Shown in pieces: positions 12,601 to 27,600 of a stretch of 64,000 nt of DNA; within the stretch, counting starts at the first letter, position 1, and the number at the start of each line of letters is the position of its first letter. The notes below the pieces were generated by a model. That model worked only from the letters and a program-made list of their open reading frames with translations. It ran no database searches and had not been told where the DNA came from. This DNA comes from Turritopsis dohrnii. Lineage: Eukaryota; Cnidaria; Hydrozoa; Anthoathecata; Oceaniidae. The translations under genes and the position numbers were made by a program. The stretch spans positions 186,001 to 250,000 of the forward strand of contig BQMF02000047.1 of the NCBI GenBank assembly GCA_027922465.2, read 5' to 3'.

Positions 12601-15600
12601 TCCTTGAACTTAGAGGGACATAATCATGAAGGAAGCAAAGGAAATCAATTCGTAATACTGCTTTTCTCACGTCTTCAAAATGCTACTTTTAACGCTCTGT
12701 GTGGAACGTGCAAATCTGACAATTATATCAGTAAAACACTTCCGAATAATATATTTAGTCTGAAATATACTTCCATTCTAAAGCAAATATAACGAAGTAA
12801 AGTGAATCTTTTGTTTGTCTCACGTCGTTGTTCTCGCTACCGTCGTAGTTTCGTAAGGTCCCTACTATCTAATGTTGTTACGACCTTCCCCTAAATTAAA
12901 ACGTTCCGCCCACGAGATAAAAATTTTTATGGAGGAAAAAATTATCTAGTAACGGCAGGCATTTTGCCACTTAAACCAAATTTCCACGCAAAACTTCATA
13001 TATAACTCCATGTACATCTTCGAAACAATTTTTCAAACCACACTCACTTGAGAGTCCTTCTCCATATGATTGCTGGCGTCAGCAAGAACGCCATTTCTTC
13101 TGTTCATTTCATCTACCGCCCCCAACGACGAAGATCGGTCTATAAACAAAAGAAGGGACATTAGAAGCAGTGTACGTAACATCACTATGGGTGGCCAATC
13201 ATTCGATTGATGTGTGGAAAAATTTTGCGAGAGGGATCTGTTTATGACGGATTGGGGCAGAGGTGGAATAAGGAACGGGAAAACGGGGCAATTACCTTTT
13301 CTTAATTTATCTGGTTCATGAGGTTTTGGGCTTCGTCCTATAAACACATCAAATTGACTTACATAAACCACTACGTAAAACAATAAAAGAAAGAAGAATG
13401 GAACCGAATTTACCTTTCGTAAGAAAGTTCAACAAGTTTCTTTTGCGTTCATGATCGAGGGCTGAGGGTTTTGATTTTTTCGCCCATGCCGGCTTCAAGA
13501 GAAAATAAACAGGGAATGTTAAAACTGTGGTTCTGCAAAATTATACCACAGAACAACATCTTGCAGTATAGTTACCTTTTTCCGTAATTCTTCGTCAATT
13601 TCGTCTTCAAAAGGAAATAGTCGGTCTTCGTTTTCAGCCAATAAACATTCGTTATACAAGTCTGATTTCAAAAATCGATTGTAACTATCAAATTTCATCA
13701 GTTGATAGACCTAGGAAGAGAACAATCTTCTCATCATCCGAGATATACTACAATCAAAATAAAAATTGTGGAGAGCTTGCACAGCAGAAACTCTCCTCCA
13801 ACGATGATCTTATGATTGACATTATGATGTATAAGAGAGCTGGGAGAAAAATGCAAATGAAGTGTTACCTGTTCTTGCGGTATTGTAAACATGTTTATAT
13901 TTGGTGTGTTGAGATTCTCTTCGGCTTTCTTGACAGCTGTCTGGTTAACATTTACCAGGTACGGTGCTTGATGAGATAAATAATTGCGAAAGATTTCGTT
14001 GGCACATATTTTCATCTGAAAAAAAAAAAAAAATAAATAAATAAAAAAATTCCCTTCACACCATCTCACAGCTGATCTTCAAATCAAGTTTTATGTTCCT
14101 TAAATTACACACATACCTTATCAAGGTCGGTGCTCAATTTGAATCGCTCACAAGCAATCCAGAATAGAACGTTTTCTTCGCTGAATTCCTTCTTCAAAAA
14201 TTCCTGGAAACAAACCAAAGAATGTCTCACATGACAGGCATTCGATAAATTTGTCTTTACAGAAGTTGGTTAATCTATATGATCTATATGATAAATCAAA
14301 ACATACTTGAAAACATTTTAAACCGACCGCGTCTGTCAAAAGCCTCTCAAACGATTTCGCCCACTCTTCGACTCGCGACGTCGCATCGTTTAACGATAGT
14401 TCGCTCGAAGCGCTCGACAAGCTGAGTCGCTTCAAATTCTCATTCGTGTCTTTTCTCGGTTCTAAAAAGTAACAAGAAATAAAGTCCATACGGACTGGTG
14501 TCGACTGCATATCAACTAAAAATATCCCACAAATTACACAATGTCCTACACAAACAAATCTTGAATTGCCTAATCAAATATAGAACAAAAAATACGTTTT
14601 CAGAAACAAAAACGTATCTGAAGATTTTTTACTACTGATAGAAAATTTATCAACAGCAGACGCAATCTACTGATGTAGTAGTCTTCAGAAACCTCCTTTA
14701 TACAGACAGGTTCACGATGATGAGGTGAATTTATAAGGTAATTTTGGACATATTTTAGATAATGCTTTGCTAGTATATGATGGCCAAGTAATCCCTGTTT
14801 TAAATCGTTGAAGGTATGTGGATAATAATGAAGTAGTTTGTAATTCATTCCACCTGTTGAACTGACGTTGGGAGGATCAGGAAAAACATCATCGTCACCA
14901 GATTCTTCGACCACTGGCAAGTTCGTATCAGCCGTGTCTTCCCACGGGAAAGTGCTGAAATAATTTCCGTATTCCGGGAATGATTCGGCATATTTGATTT
15001 CGGCCCGGATTTCCCTTAACAATTTTTCAGCTTCGTAATGTATTCGTTGTTCTTCACTTTCGAAGATATGTTCCAACACAGCTGGAGAACTTGTTTTACG
15101 ACTTTTCTCTTCATAGCATTCCATAAGGTTTTGGAAACTGTTTTCATAAACCATTTGATCTTTTTTTAAAAGTTTTAATTTTTATTGTATTTTATGTATT
15201 AAAAATCTAAGTCCGAACGACAAGAAAAAATAATTTGAATAATTTACGTAAAACATAGAAACTGTACACGCCACCTCGATCAACTAATTTCATTCAGTTG
15301 ATAAAAAGAATCCATGGAAATGAAACGCGCTCATTTTTTTTTCGAATTCATTATGTAGTAACCTCAAATAAGAATTTATGAACCAAAAGTTATTTTTACA
15401 ACTTGCATACGAGAAAGGAAAAACGTAACAAAGGCAAAACCTAATGAAAGTAACTGCATGAATTATTAAAAACAACAGACAAAAATAAAGAAAAACATGA
15501 TTTCTTTTCCCAAAGAATGAAGAAATAAGTAGAAAAACTCGTGCTTCGAAGAAATTCGATAAAAAATCATAAGTTCATTCGTCATTCGACCAAAGATCAA

Positions 15601-18600
15601 TGTGAAATGAACAACCACGTTCAACAAAATCTACACGTCAGTGATTTTAGAGAGCACCTTTATTTGTGGGAAGAAGTCTTCTTTAGAATTTCACAATCGC
15701 ATAAAAATTCCCACATAAACTTATGTTTACAAATTTTCTCATAATATTTTGTAACACTTGTAGCATGGTATTCCTTTACGGGATACGATGATCGAAATAC
15801 TCTCTTGATGAGCAAAACACTCTCTTCAGAAATATAAGTAAACCTCAAAATTAAAGATCTGCAAATGAAGTGATGGATAGATCATGATTATTTTCAAAAC
15901 TATAAAATGTTTTGTTCAAAACCAATTTTACGACCTTCCAACTTTTGATAAATTAACATAAAAAGAATAACAAAAAAAACGTTGAGGAACTTTCTTTCCA
16001 TCTTCTTTGTGAAGGATTAAAAAACAGCATAAAATATCGAAAAAAAGACATATAAACCTTAACTGATGAGATAACAGCTCCTGCTTTCCCCAATACTTTC
16101 AAATATCATAAACAAACAAATGAAATAAATTTTATTAAAGCCTGAAATACATTATACATTTAATGGATCAGTTTAAATTAGTTGAAATAAAAGAAAACGT
16201 GATACATATAGCGAATTAAATAGAAATATAGTCCCCGTGGGCAAAACCGTCAAAAATAGAACAATTTAAAACAAGTTAAACTGATCCATTAAAATGTATA
16301 ATGTATTTCAGCCTTAAGACGTGAGGGAGAGTAACTGGCGTGGTCAATTTCAAATAAATATTTCGTGCATATTTGCGTGTTTTTAGCAGGATCACCAAGT
16401 TGAAAACGAGAAAGAAAAACTTCACTTTTTGGAAACAACTGCCTATCTTCATGTTGTTTTCTGCTGAAAATCCATTCAACAAAAGACTTTATTTATCTCG
16501 ATAGCGAAACTTAGAAATACCAACCAACCGAAAATACTTTACAAACCACATCGAAATTGTTCGGAAAACATGTTCGAGTCGACATAAGCATAAAACTTCA
16601 CAAAAACAGTACTCGTATCATCGTCAGGCAAACCAGATAAGTTACGAAAATTATCATTCAGATAATGTTTAAGAAAAATGTTAACGACCTCGACGAAGAG
16701 TAAAAACGCTAAAAGAGCAAACCATTTCAATTGTTAAGCCAGAAATTTCCCCTTTTAAAAAAACAAAACAAAATCTGTTAATAGCACACTGAGGAGTCGT
16801 CTTTCGTGTCGGTAATGACAGATAAATGTCAATAATTTATTAAGAACTTGTAATAATATTTGGATTAATCCATTTTAGACTGACAGTTACAATGGAGTTT
16901 AGTTGTCTTCATAGGGCTTTATTTTATAGGAATGAACCCCCAGATTAAAAGAATAGTTTAAGTAATAATTTAACAAATTATCTTAAATATCACGGGGGGA
17001 CGAAAATGTTTATTTTCTGTAGTAAGGAGAACTTAATTAGATTTTTTAATTAATAAGTTTTGAAAGTAATCTTGTTCACAAATGTTGAAGAACAACGCGA
17101 TATATAAACGAAACAATCAATGATTGAGATGGATGTCAGTGATAACAAGGAGCCACTGCAAGATTAGCCTTGAAAGAAAAAGCGATGTACATCATCGGTC
17201 TGGTCGAGTTCAATCCGATAAGAATATTTTTAATAGAGTAAAATAACAGAACTTTATAATGAGATTTTTGTGTCTTTTTTGTGTGCGTGTTGCAGCGGAA
17301 TGTTGAAGTAGAGTGTTGAAAATATCGTAGTTAAGAGGAAGAAAAAAAAATCATATTATACAGATTACCAAAGCAAACATATAGCTGAAAAGATTTTCTT
17401 TTATAGCCTGTGAAATGAACTGGCTAGCCTGTGTTGATATGTCAATCAAAGTCTGTGTTGATATGTCAATCAAAGTCTTTCTTAAAACACAATCCATCTG
17501 GATTAAAATTTTTTGAAGTTTATATAAAAAGGAAGTTATTACTACAGACTGCTTGAGGTAATATGTAAACACACGAATGAAAATAAAATCAAGACAGCAA
17601 TAGATATCGTGAGCCTTCTTCATGTTTGTTTTGATAAAACAGTAGTTGTAACAGTTTCTATTTAACTAGCAGCGTCAAAAGAAAATCCGAATCGGATGTA
17701 GTTTCCATCTAAGTATCCCGATTTTGTTCTGTTATAAAAGCCAAAGTATTTAAAATCGTACTTCGAGTAAAAGTCATCAATATCTATTAGAAATTCATGT
17801 CATCGAGAATTCAAATTCATGGAAACTTATGCAAATTTAACTAAGGCCTGAGTGGTATATTCAAGCATAGAGTTATGAGAAGAATATTCTAAGATTCAAG
17901 ACCATATTCTTCATTATAGGGAAACTAGAATATTATAAGCATATTAAAAAACACTTTTGGATGAGATGGCTGAGAAGTCGGAAGCAAGTTTTCAGAAACC
18001 TAAATACTTTACCTTAAAATAATATTTTTAGTCAGAAGTCATGAGAAAGTTGAATACGTATAAAAACAACGAAAGTGGAGAGTGCAAAAGACATTGTATG
18101 ACGTCATAAAATGGTCATTCCCTCACATGCTACTTCTGAAAGTAAACACCAAGCTGAAGTGAGAACTTGAATCCAAATCGATATTTCATCGATACTTCAT
18201 CGATATTTCATCGATATTTCATCGATACTTCATCGATATTTCATCGATACTTCATCGACCAAATAAATTACGTATTATGCAGTTTTTGTGAATTATATTA
18301 TCATTCAAAAAAAATATTATTTGTAAGAAGTAAGAGAATCTGCAAAAAGTACCAAATGCTATCGAAAGAAATAACTCCTCAGCCAGGAGCATTTCCATCA
18401 AATCATCAACACAATTATTCCAACAAACAGATCATAGATTATAATATAGTATTAAAATCCATAACGAAATTTTGAAATCGTTTCCTTCTGTACTCCCTGC
18501 AGTAAATACAGGTGTGTTCACTTCAATTTGACGACGAAAGCAGAATCGAAGAATTGAATAAAGCCGGTCATAATAGATTTCATAAGATTTCAATTTCATC

Positions 18601-21600
18601 AAATAAAACAAACTGAACACCTGATGAAAGAAATGAATATAAAGCGAGAATTAAACGTAAGTAAAAATAAATGAACAAGAAAAAATTCGGAAAAATGCAA
18701 AGACTTAAAACAATGTTTTGTGTCTTCCACAATAACAAATTTTCTTTCTTTCTTGTTTACTGTTTCATCCACATTTTTACGAATAAACAAACTCGCCTCG
18801 CCAATCGGAGGTGAAAACACTAAAGATCACACCACTGCATACACTTGCCATAGTTTTTACAATCTCAATAAATTTGATATACAATATAGCATGCCTTATG
18901 TTGAGACATAACTTCCAGCTCAAAGTCAAACAAGAAAATTTGTAAATTTTCAATAATTCATTGTGTGTTCAATGTAAAACTGAATAGCCATGCAACAAAT
19001 TCTTGTGGTGGCATTGACATCAATCCACCTCAGTGCACATGGCTTCCACAGCAAAAAACCCCATTACATAGGACTTTTTAAAGTTGATCAAATAGTGTTT
19101 GACAAAAAAAACCTTTGAAAAGTTAAAAATGCTTGGTTGGAAAGGTGTCACGTCAGGTTTTGGGGAGATAGGAACTAAAGGTTTCGTGAGAGCAGAAAGG
19201 TTTCGTGAGAGCAGAAAGGTTTCAAACAAAAATAAAGAACAACTAAATGTAAATATTGATTTGACCTTGACGTAACAGCAACTTGTCGGCTAGTGAGTAT
19301 ATAGGTACAAACAAAAAGTAGAAATTTGAAATGAAAAATATCAAAATTAAACATGATTTTTTTCTCCAGATCGACATGAGTAACAAAACGTGCATGATAT
19401 CAACATGATTGGAAACCATATGGAAGATGAAAATTAATATCCAGACAAATAATAAGTATATCATTATAAAATTATTCAGAAAACACAATATTTCATAGAA
19501 TGGAAGAAACATTAAAAAACACGAAGCAAATTAACTAATTAACAGTTTAATTAGAATAAACTAAAATTAATTAGAATGTTTTTTTTTTCTTTCTTTATTC
19601 TTCTTGATCGAAATGGTTTTCAACCAAACAATACACACCCACATGGCATGATTGAAAGCTATTGAAAGGTTTTTCTTTGTAAGAAATAGCAAAAGTACCA
19701 GTCTTTGTTTACAAGCATGCTTCATATGAGTGTGAAAAGCTATGAACTTCTGTATAGAATCTTTTGGCTAATTGAATCAAAGCACAGTTGGATGAACAAG
19801 CTGAGGGCTCGATAACTCACAAAAATTGGTTTTCAAAAATGTTTTAGAAAACTTTCAAGTGTTATACCTGCGGAATATTTTGCACCCGTCTAAGCAAGGT
19901 GGCGCTAATTTGAACAAGGCGTTAATTCAACACCCTTAAAATAACCATTCATGAGAATATTAATCGTCTGGTTTTCAAATAACATTTTATTTGTAAGAAT
20001 GAAATGCCATACAATTTAGTTAATGAGCAGCAAGCAATGGCATGATTTCCAGAAAAATCATGCGCAGTGTGATTCCACGACAGTTATCCGATGGTGTTAT
20101 CAGAAATTTTATGCAGGATAAGTGAGAAATACTGTCCCGTTCCTAAGATACATTTTGACTAATGCCACTTATCGTGAAAAGTTGTTAACCTTTAGTATAT
20201 GTCACACTTGGTGTTAACCTTTAGTATATGTCACACTTGGTTGTTTCCGGGTTAAGAAAGTTAGAAGTTGAAATTGCGTCTACTGGAAGTCAACTTAAAT
20301 CAGCAAGTGTCAACCACAGGAATTACAGCAGGAATCACCCATCAAAAAAGGGTCACGACCAAGAACGCAATCAGCAATCAAACGAAAGAAATTTTGACGC
20401 AGAGTTCATCGATCATACAAAAAGCACAAAGCTTACCAACATTTTGTCAACATTTCTCTTTGATATTTTATGGAAATCAGAATCACTGTGGGTGATAAAT
20501 ACTAGCAAAGCATTTGATTGGTTACTTGTGAAAGATACCTTGATCGAAGATAATAACATAAACTATTGGTTCATTTCAGTAACACTGAAGAAAATCAAAT
20601 AAATATGACAAAAAAATATAATAAAATAAAAATAATAAAATGTATGGTGATTCTTACCATATCTTGCCACACTTTGTGGTGTTTCCTAAAAGTAAACAAA
20701 CAAACATTACAAACTAAATAAAAACAAAGAGTAGTCTTTATTCTAGAGCAACAGAATCGCTCCAGGTGAGTTTCCAAAAGAAAATAATTTGGACCTCAAT
20801 CTCCAACAAAACCACGAGGTCATTTAAGTCACGAGGTTATTTAAAAAGTTTCAAACAAAAAAAAAATGTCCAAGGTTCTTAAAAAAAAAAAAAAGAATTA
20901 CAAAAAGTCATCGCTCATAACCACCTGCAATAGCAACAAATCAAAAAATTCAGTATCCCATAAACAACGACGCCTGGTCAAGTCTTTTCTATGGTCTTCT
21001 TTCATGTTTGTCTTTGAATAGTACTACTAAGAGCATTCAACAAAAACCAGTGTGGATAAAGTCAAAAAAAATTAAGAGACACCATCAAAAGCTACAGATC
21101 AGGAAACATTTATTACTGAAGAGTTATATTTGTACGTTAATGAATACCTTAAAGAATTTCAATGATCGTAAAGAGAGGAATATATAATGCTCGTTAAAGC
21201 AGAGTCAATCTTTTGTTGAATTGACCAATAGCTAATGTTTCAATGAAGCGCTAAATGCTATGTCTTCCTGTCACTAATCTCTCCAACACCACTGACGACG
21301 GCAAGTATATTATAAACCAAACAAAACACACATCGCTGTTACGAAGCAACTATTTCCTTAAGATTATCTTTCAGTCTCGATTTTAATAAACCTTGTACGA
21401 GAATCAACAGTATCTATTTTTCAGGTCTTAAGTAAGCAATTTTAGTTATTGAAATTGCAGGAGATAGTACTGAAATCAAAAGTACGCAAGCAATTTCATA
21501 ACATTTTGACAACACAAACTTTTCACAGAAGAAACCTAATTACTTGTTTTCATACAATGGTTACATCTTAAGAAAATCATAGTTTGGTTTGTCTTCATTC

Positions 21601-24600
21601 AGTCAAAACAGTTATGTGGGTCATCGATAGATCAATAAAATCGATTAAGGTTTATGTAAGAACATTATGAAACCAAAACGAAACAAATTGCAATTTGTTT
21701 ATAAAAAGGAACAAAGAAACATAACACTAGTGACTTCTTAACAGAATTATAAACTAAATTTTCCATCAAATCAAATAGCCATCACAATCCTCTCTTTTGA
21801 ACTTGAGATACTTTAAGCTAACAGACGAGTAATACTTTTTTAATCAAGAAATATCTGATAAACTGATCGCTAATAGGTTTAAAAAACGATATATTGTTTT
21901 CGTAACAACTTCTCTTAGCAAATCCTCCTCTTCACTACACAGACATTGGAAATCGCTAGATTAAAACAATAAGTGAATCATATACACAGTTAACGATCAG
22001 GATTTCGCTAAGAGGTAAAATTCATAAGAAAACAGAAACACAAAGAAAGATTGATAAGTTCTTAATTGACGATTAACTATTTAATTGAAATGTTTATACA
22101 AAATCTAGTTTCGCCATAGTTAGTTATGTTGGCATTCTTATAGAGAATAAACACGTAATTTGTTTCAATATACGAGACATATACAATTATGAATGCTTAT
22201 TATCTATAAAGTGTAGGAGTCATTGGTGATGTCAGCATTTTATAGGGAACCTGGTGAAATCGGAATCAGAAGCAAGTAATATAATGATATAACGGTATAT
22301 GTTATAACTTACATAAACCAAACTGTCAATAAATATCAACGGCCAGTAAATAAGTATGACATAAAATGGATCCTCAGATATTCGATAACATAAAACATTA
22401 TAGCGAAGTAGATCCATATTAGATACAATGAAAGGGGTTCATATATATTAGATATAATGAAAGGAGTCCATATATTAAATACGATGAAAGGGGTCCATAT
22501 ATATTAGATACGATGAAGTGGATCCATATATTAGATACGATGAAGTTATGGCAATAATGATAAAAAGGGTTACGTACCGGCATAGGTTTGAACCTCATAT
22601 TTCTTCCAAATAATTTATTTTGTAACCATGAAAATAACAATGCCAACATTTCAATTATGGCCATCATTTTGTTCAGTTTTAATATTATTACCCTAACTCA
22701 GTGTAAACAACAAACTAAGACCAATCCTCACAAAATGTTGCCTGTAAGTTTCGGCACTGGCTGAATGTATATGTTGAATTTTTCTACGATCATGATAATG
22801 AAAAAATAAAAATAAGTTTCCAACTTTTTAATGAGAAAGAGTGATAAGATCAGTAAAGAATGATTCAGTCATATATGTCTCATTGAAGAAATTTCAATGT
22901 TATTCTTTCAATTCATGCCAAAATTCAATACAAACTTTTAAAATCATTTTGGTATTATAATACCCATGCCAAGTCAAACCATTTTCGTAAATAAGTGAAT
23001 CCTGTGATTCCATTATTCAATAGTTTAATCACAACTCCACTCGTTTACGTAATTACTGTCACAATAGCAAATGACATAATTAATTAGACATCAATAGAAA
23101 TCATTAAACTTCATTACGATAATGCAATTATTCATGTTTTGTTTAAGTTTAAGTTAAGATATAGACTTGCATTGATTCTTGATTATAAGTAAACTACATT
23201 TTACAGAAGGCAGAAAAACAATAACAGTCACACTCCAAACCTCAAACTATCCAATGCACCTGCAATAAATTTAAAAACTAAAAAGCTATAAATTTTTTAG
23301 ACTATGGCTTTCTAAATCAATTAAGATGGAACTAATTTCGTGAATTAGCAAGAAGTATTATACACAAAAAAAATACTAATAATAATAAGTTAAAAATATT
23401 TAAAAAAAGTTGAAATTAGTTAAAGGATAAATGGAAATAAATGGAATAAAAAATGATGTTGTTGCAGGCCAATAAACGTTAAACTTACCCAATCAGAAAT
23501 AAACTTCTCAATTGGCAATTGTATAGCACTGTTTTCACACAGAATACGCCGAGATGGAAATGAATGTCTGTTAACATTCTTCATTGCACAGTAAAAATTT
23601 TCTAGTGAGAATCCACCAGAACATATCTTGGTAAAGTTCACATGGAAATCAGAAACAACATCATGTTTTGGTGTGGCGTCAAATTTGATTCCACCTATAG
23701 CAAACCACATTGAGACGAATTAAGTCAAGCCACCAGGAATGCTATTGTTCAGATGTTAAATTACCAATGATGTCGTTTTAGACTCGAGTATGCATCATGG
23801 TTCAACAGTAGACATCAATATTTCATGGTAGACTTTATGTTTATACATGACTCTATGGAAGAAATACTTCCAGACATTCAGGCTTTGATATTTACCTTAG
23901 TAGAACATCAAGCTGACATTACGCAGTCAAATGATCAAATTTTTTGAACTTGGTTTTGTAGAGCCTTCTAATGAGAAACCCTACTACAAGTAAATTTCCA
24001 TTCATTGTAGTCTCTGGGCTGATCTAGTGTAAGATTCCTTGATTTTCCACAATTTATGTTCACATTTTAAACATTTTAAAAGTTTCGATTTTGTTGAAGA
24101 ACTTAAATTAATATGCCACAAGTATCAAATGCTCTCCTAATACATGCAACAACTTGTCGATCTCAATAAATTTGATTATTATAATGCTTGAAATAACAAA
24201 ACAACAGCAGACCATTGCTGTAGAGAATGAAGCTAATGAATATGTCGAACTTCACAATTAGAAACAATTAGAAATACAAGCTTTGAAACAATGTAACCAA
24301 ATTTTCTCAAGTTCCTATAACAAAAGAAAGATTTGATAGGCTGAAAAACGATGAGATCATAAAACCAGAACTTGTTTTTCTTTTAAAAATGCATCACAGA
24401 ACTGTCTCTAAGTCTTCAACAACTGCTCTAATAACTTTCTTTCACTGGATATCCTAAATAACTGCCTTACACCAGCAAACAAACAGCTAATTACTGGGCT
24501 AATTGATCCATCAAAGAATCACAAAAGAGTAATAAGTACTGGTAAATGATAGGTTTTGATATTAGCCACCCTATATTTACAAGGTCATAATGTTATTAAT

Positions 24601-27600
24601 GGCTTTTAATGCCATATCATCTCCAGATTAGTGTAAGGAAATTATAAAACCAGAACAGGAAAGTTGAAAATAATTTCGGTTCTAATTTTTAATAGTTTTA
24701 AAGTATCAAAAACAGAAGGAATGCATCATAGAGTGACAAAAATATGAGAAGCACCATGTTGCAATATCCTATTGTGGTAATTACTTTTGTATTAATTAAA
24801 CCAACAAAGTAAAATTATTGCCTAAATCAAGAATGAATGGAAAAAAAAAAATGAAAATAAAAGAATGATTTCTTGATTTCTTTAAATTTTAGTCTCACCA
24901 AAATGTAAACACAACTTTTAAATGCAGCTGTTACTTCCGAAATAAACCATGGTAATCATCTGTTTTATTGCAAAAGATAGGTTTTGAGGTAATAACAAAA
25001 AACCCTTCATTTCTATTAAAAAACAGTTATTACTATTATTATTATTATCATTCTTTATCAAGTAACTATATCAATCCATGAAAGACCTTTCGTATAATTA
25101 AAAAAAAAATCAAAAATAAAAAGATGAGGAAGACTTCTGGGAATAAAAACCCCATCTTATCCTGTTCACTGTTTCTGTTACATTTGGTATGTATAAAAGT
25201 TGTATAATGTGGATGAATTTGACAGAGGTATTTTTGATACCAGAGAAAATACAGCAGAATGAACTGATAACTTCAACTAAGAAAATTACCTTAACGGCTT
25301 TCTCTTGATATATAATGAACTACAAGTGAAAGCTAAAGGAAACAAACATTATACCTCTTTTCATAGGTTCAAAATTGGACTGGTTGCCATGGACTGTCAG
25401 AGAGTCAAGGTAAATGGTTTTATTTTCTTTTAAAAACATTTAAACCTCAAACAAAAATTAAAAAAACCCGAAAACTGCCAAATAGAAAATCAAGCAGAAC
25501 GTCCCTGCATTGTAACAAAATAATCATTGCTAGTACACTTTTGGTGATAAGGAATGGATAAACAGTGATGAAAATCTTTACCTTTGGATAACAAGATGAC
25601 AAACAAGCTAGCATGTTTCAGACATGTTTCACTCTTGATTGTTCAAAAGGTTTTCGTCAGTAAAAAAATAAACTTCAACTTCTATCAGTTATGTTGATGT
25701 CAGCAATGTAATCTAATCTTGTTGAAAAAACATTTGCTTGGACACTTCATTTTGACAATCTACTTTTACAATGTCAACAACAACTTATACAACAGGAATT
25801 TTACGACAAATCAAGGAAGTAAATAACTTTATTGACATCAAACACCAAATTTCTCCCAAACATTCTTTATTCACACTACCTGCATTATCATATGTTTTTC
25901 TTATAAACAAGTATCAACATCAAGTTGGTCATTATATTGGACAATCAATGGCATTGAACATTGTTGGGTGCCGGAAAATCTGTTTTTATACCCTGGCACT
26001 TCAATCAAGCCAATACCAGCAGCAGATTGTTGTGACATCATGCGTTACCATCCGCATCCTGTATACCAAAGCAACTGGATGGAAACAATCACCACAACAG
26101 GCTTGTGTTTCTCAACAAAGCAAGAGACAACACTTCATGGAAATTTGATAGTAACATTAGATGAAGGTAATTATTTGACATTATAATTATATGTTACTAA
26201 AGGCTGGTAAGATAAGCTCCATAAAGAAATTCATGAAATTTCCCATTTAAATACCAACCTTACAAACCAGAACAATAATAACTGATCATTTCAGATTGCA
26301 GTACTCACTCATTTCATGGACGAAACGATGGGAAAATGGCGTTAACAGAAAAACCCGACTACTGTATGGACTTCAAAGATGGATATAACATTTTATCTGA
26401 ATGTAGCAAAACAAGATATTTACCTGACGGAAGTAAGTTAAGTTCACTTGTGTAACTGTTTAAGACAATGTAACAGACACGCCAACATTTTGAGAAGTGA
26501 AAGAGGGAGATTTCATTTGTGATTTACGGCTATTCGCAGCTTTGTTGTGATGATGCCCATCACATGATATCAGAGGCGGTCTGAGCGCATGCAGACCTGT
26601 ACATAAACTTAACACATGATGAAATTAGGTGACAACAAACAAGAAAAGTGGAATTAAAAAGAACTGATAACCTAAAATAGTTTCACAGTTCAAGGTTTCA
26701 AAAATCAGGAGAAAAGTAGGATATTTCCATAATCGTGCAGGACGTTTTTTTAACGTTCATAATCGGGAGAGTTGGGATGTCTGATATAATCATAATGGGA
26801 GAATTGCAAAGAAACACAACAAAAAATGTAGCTTGTCTGTTTTTAGAAGACTGTTCTTCGAAAAACTTGCTTGTGTCATACCGAGTATCAATCCCGATCA
26901 AACCATCAAAGTTCATTCGAGGCAGTTATTCAATATTCCACTACATGGATAGAATGATATCAGTTGCATCATCAACAATAAATACAACATCAGCAACAAT
27001 TAAGCATAGCAACATGGCAAATCATACATCCATAAAGAAACTTCAAACAACTTCACAGCCGTTTTCAACTAACGTTAGATACAGAGATCACTCCTTTATA
27101 ACGCGACAGAAATCAAATAACATAATAAGTCTTATTCATAAAGATGACAGTCCCACAGCTATTACTAAACAGTCTGGCAGATCTGTCAGCTATCAGCCAT
27201 CAACAACAACTAAAACACAGACCACAGACCAAATCATGTTACACAGTATCACACAGCAGAAACTGAAAAGTAGTCCATCCACACATGAAAATCAATTTAC
27301 AAAAATGTCAGAGTTTGAAAATTTCACTGAAAATTCAAATTTCGTTTCATTTACTCAAAGAATGCAGAATCCACAACAAAGCCAGAAAGCCAAGCACCTA
27401 ACAAGATCAATCCATAAATCCAAATCAACTAACAGTACACAACTTTACAAACAAATTGTTTATAGCCAATCAACCAATTCCTTTCCTGTACAAACAAACA
27501 CTCCTGTATTCACCAGTACAGTACATAACAAGGAGCAAAGAAAAACAATCGCAACATCAATCGAAACAATATCTCAACCAGAATATACTTTAATCAACGA

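Larger units (their letters stand above)
15155..20657. other. RGS12 intron sequence (excluding the 14600-15154 frame)
   Basis: This is part of the intron between the 28-base exon at 20658-20685 and the RGS-domain exon at 14307-14461. It is AT-rich with several small tandem and inverted repeats, listed separately. Small frames here are hydrophobic or Lys/Phe-rich artefacts of composition. One frame at 16539-16730 (minus) encodes a membrane-like helix but has no splice or start support. Confidence 0.5.
20686..25123. other. Proximal part of the long RGS12 intron, upstream of the nested channel gene
   Basis: AT-rich intronic sequence that also forms the 5' flank of the plus-strand nested gene. 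It contains a tandem repeat at 22411-22547 and two minus-strand candidate exons (22578-22667 and 23489-23694). The rest shows no recognisable coding or RNA features. Confidence 0.45.

Noticed and set aside
19243..19512. Minus-strand hydrophobic 89-codon frame resembling membrane helices
   Set aside because: Composition follows the AT-rich sequence (Phe, Ile, Leu), with no ATG context or splice support.
20228..20602. Plus-strand 124-codon frame in the RGS12 intron
   Set aside because: It has no recognisable domain, begins within a tandem repeat and has no splice or promoter context.
25771..26148. Plus-strand 125-codon frame overlapping the third exon of the channel gene
   Set aside because: It is in a different frame from the Cys-rich exon that has matching splice phases on both sides.
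26735..26846. Upstream extension of the Ser/Thr-rich exon
   Set aside because: The frame is open, but only the acceptor at 26846 has both a pyrimidine tract and the phase needed by the preceding donor.
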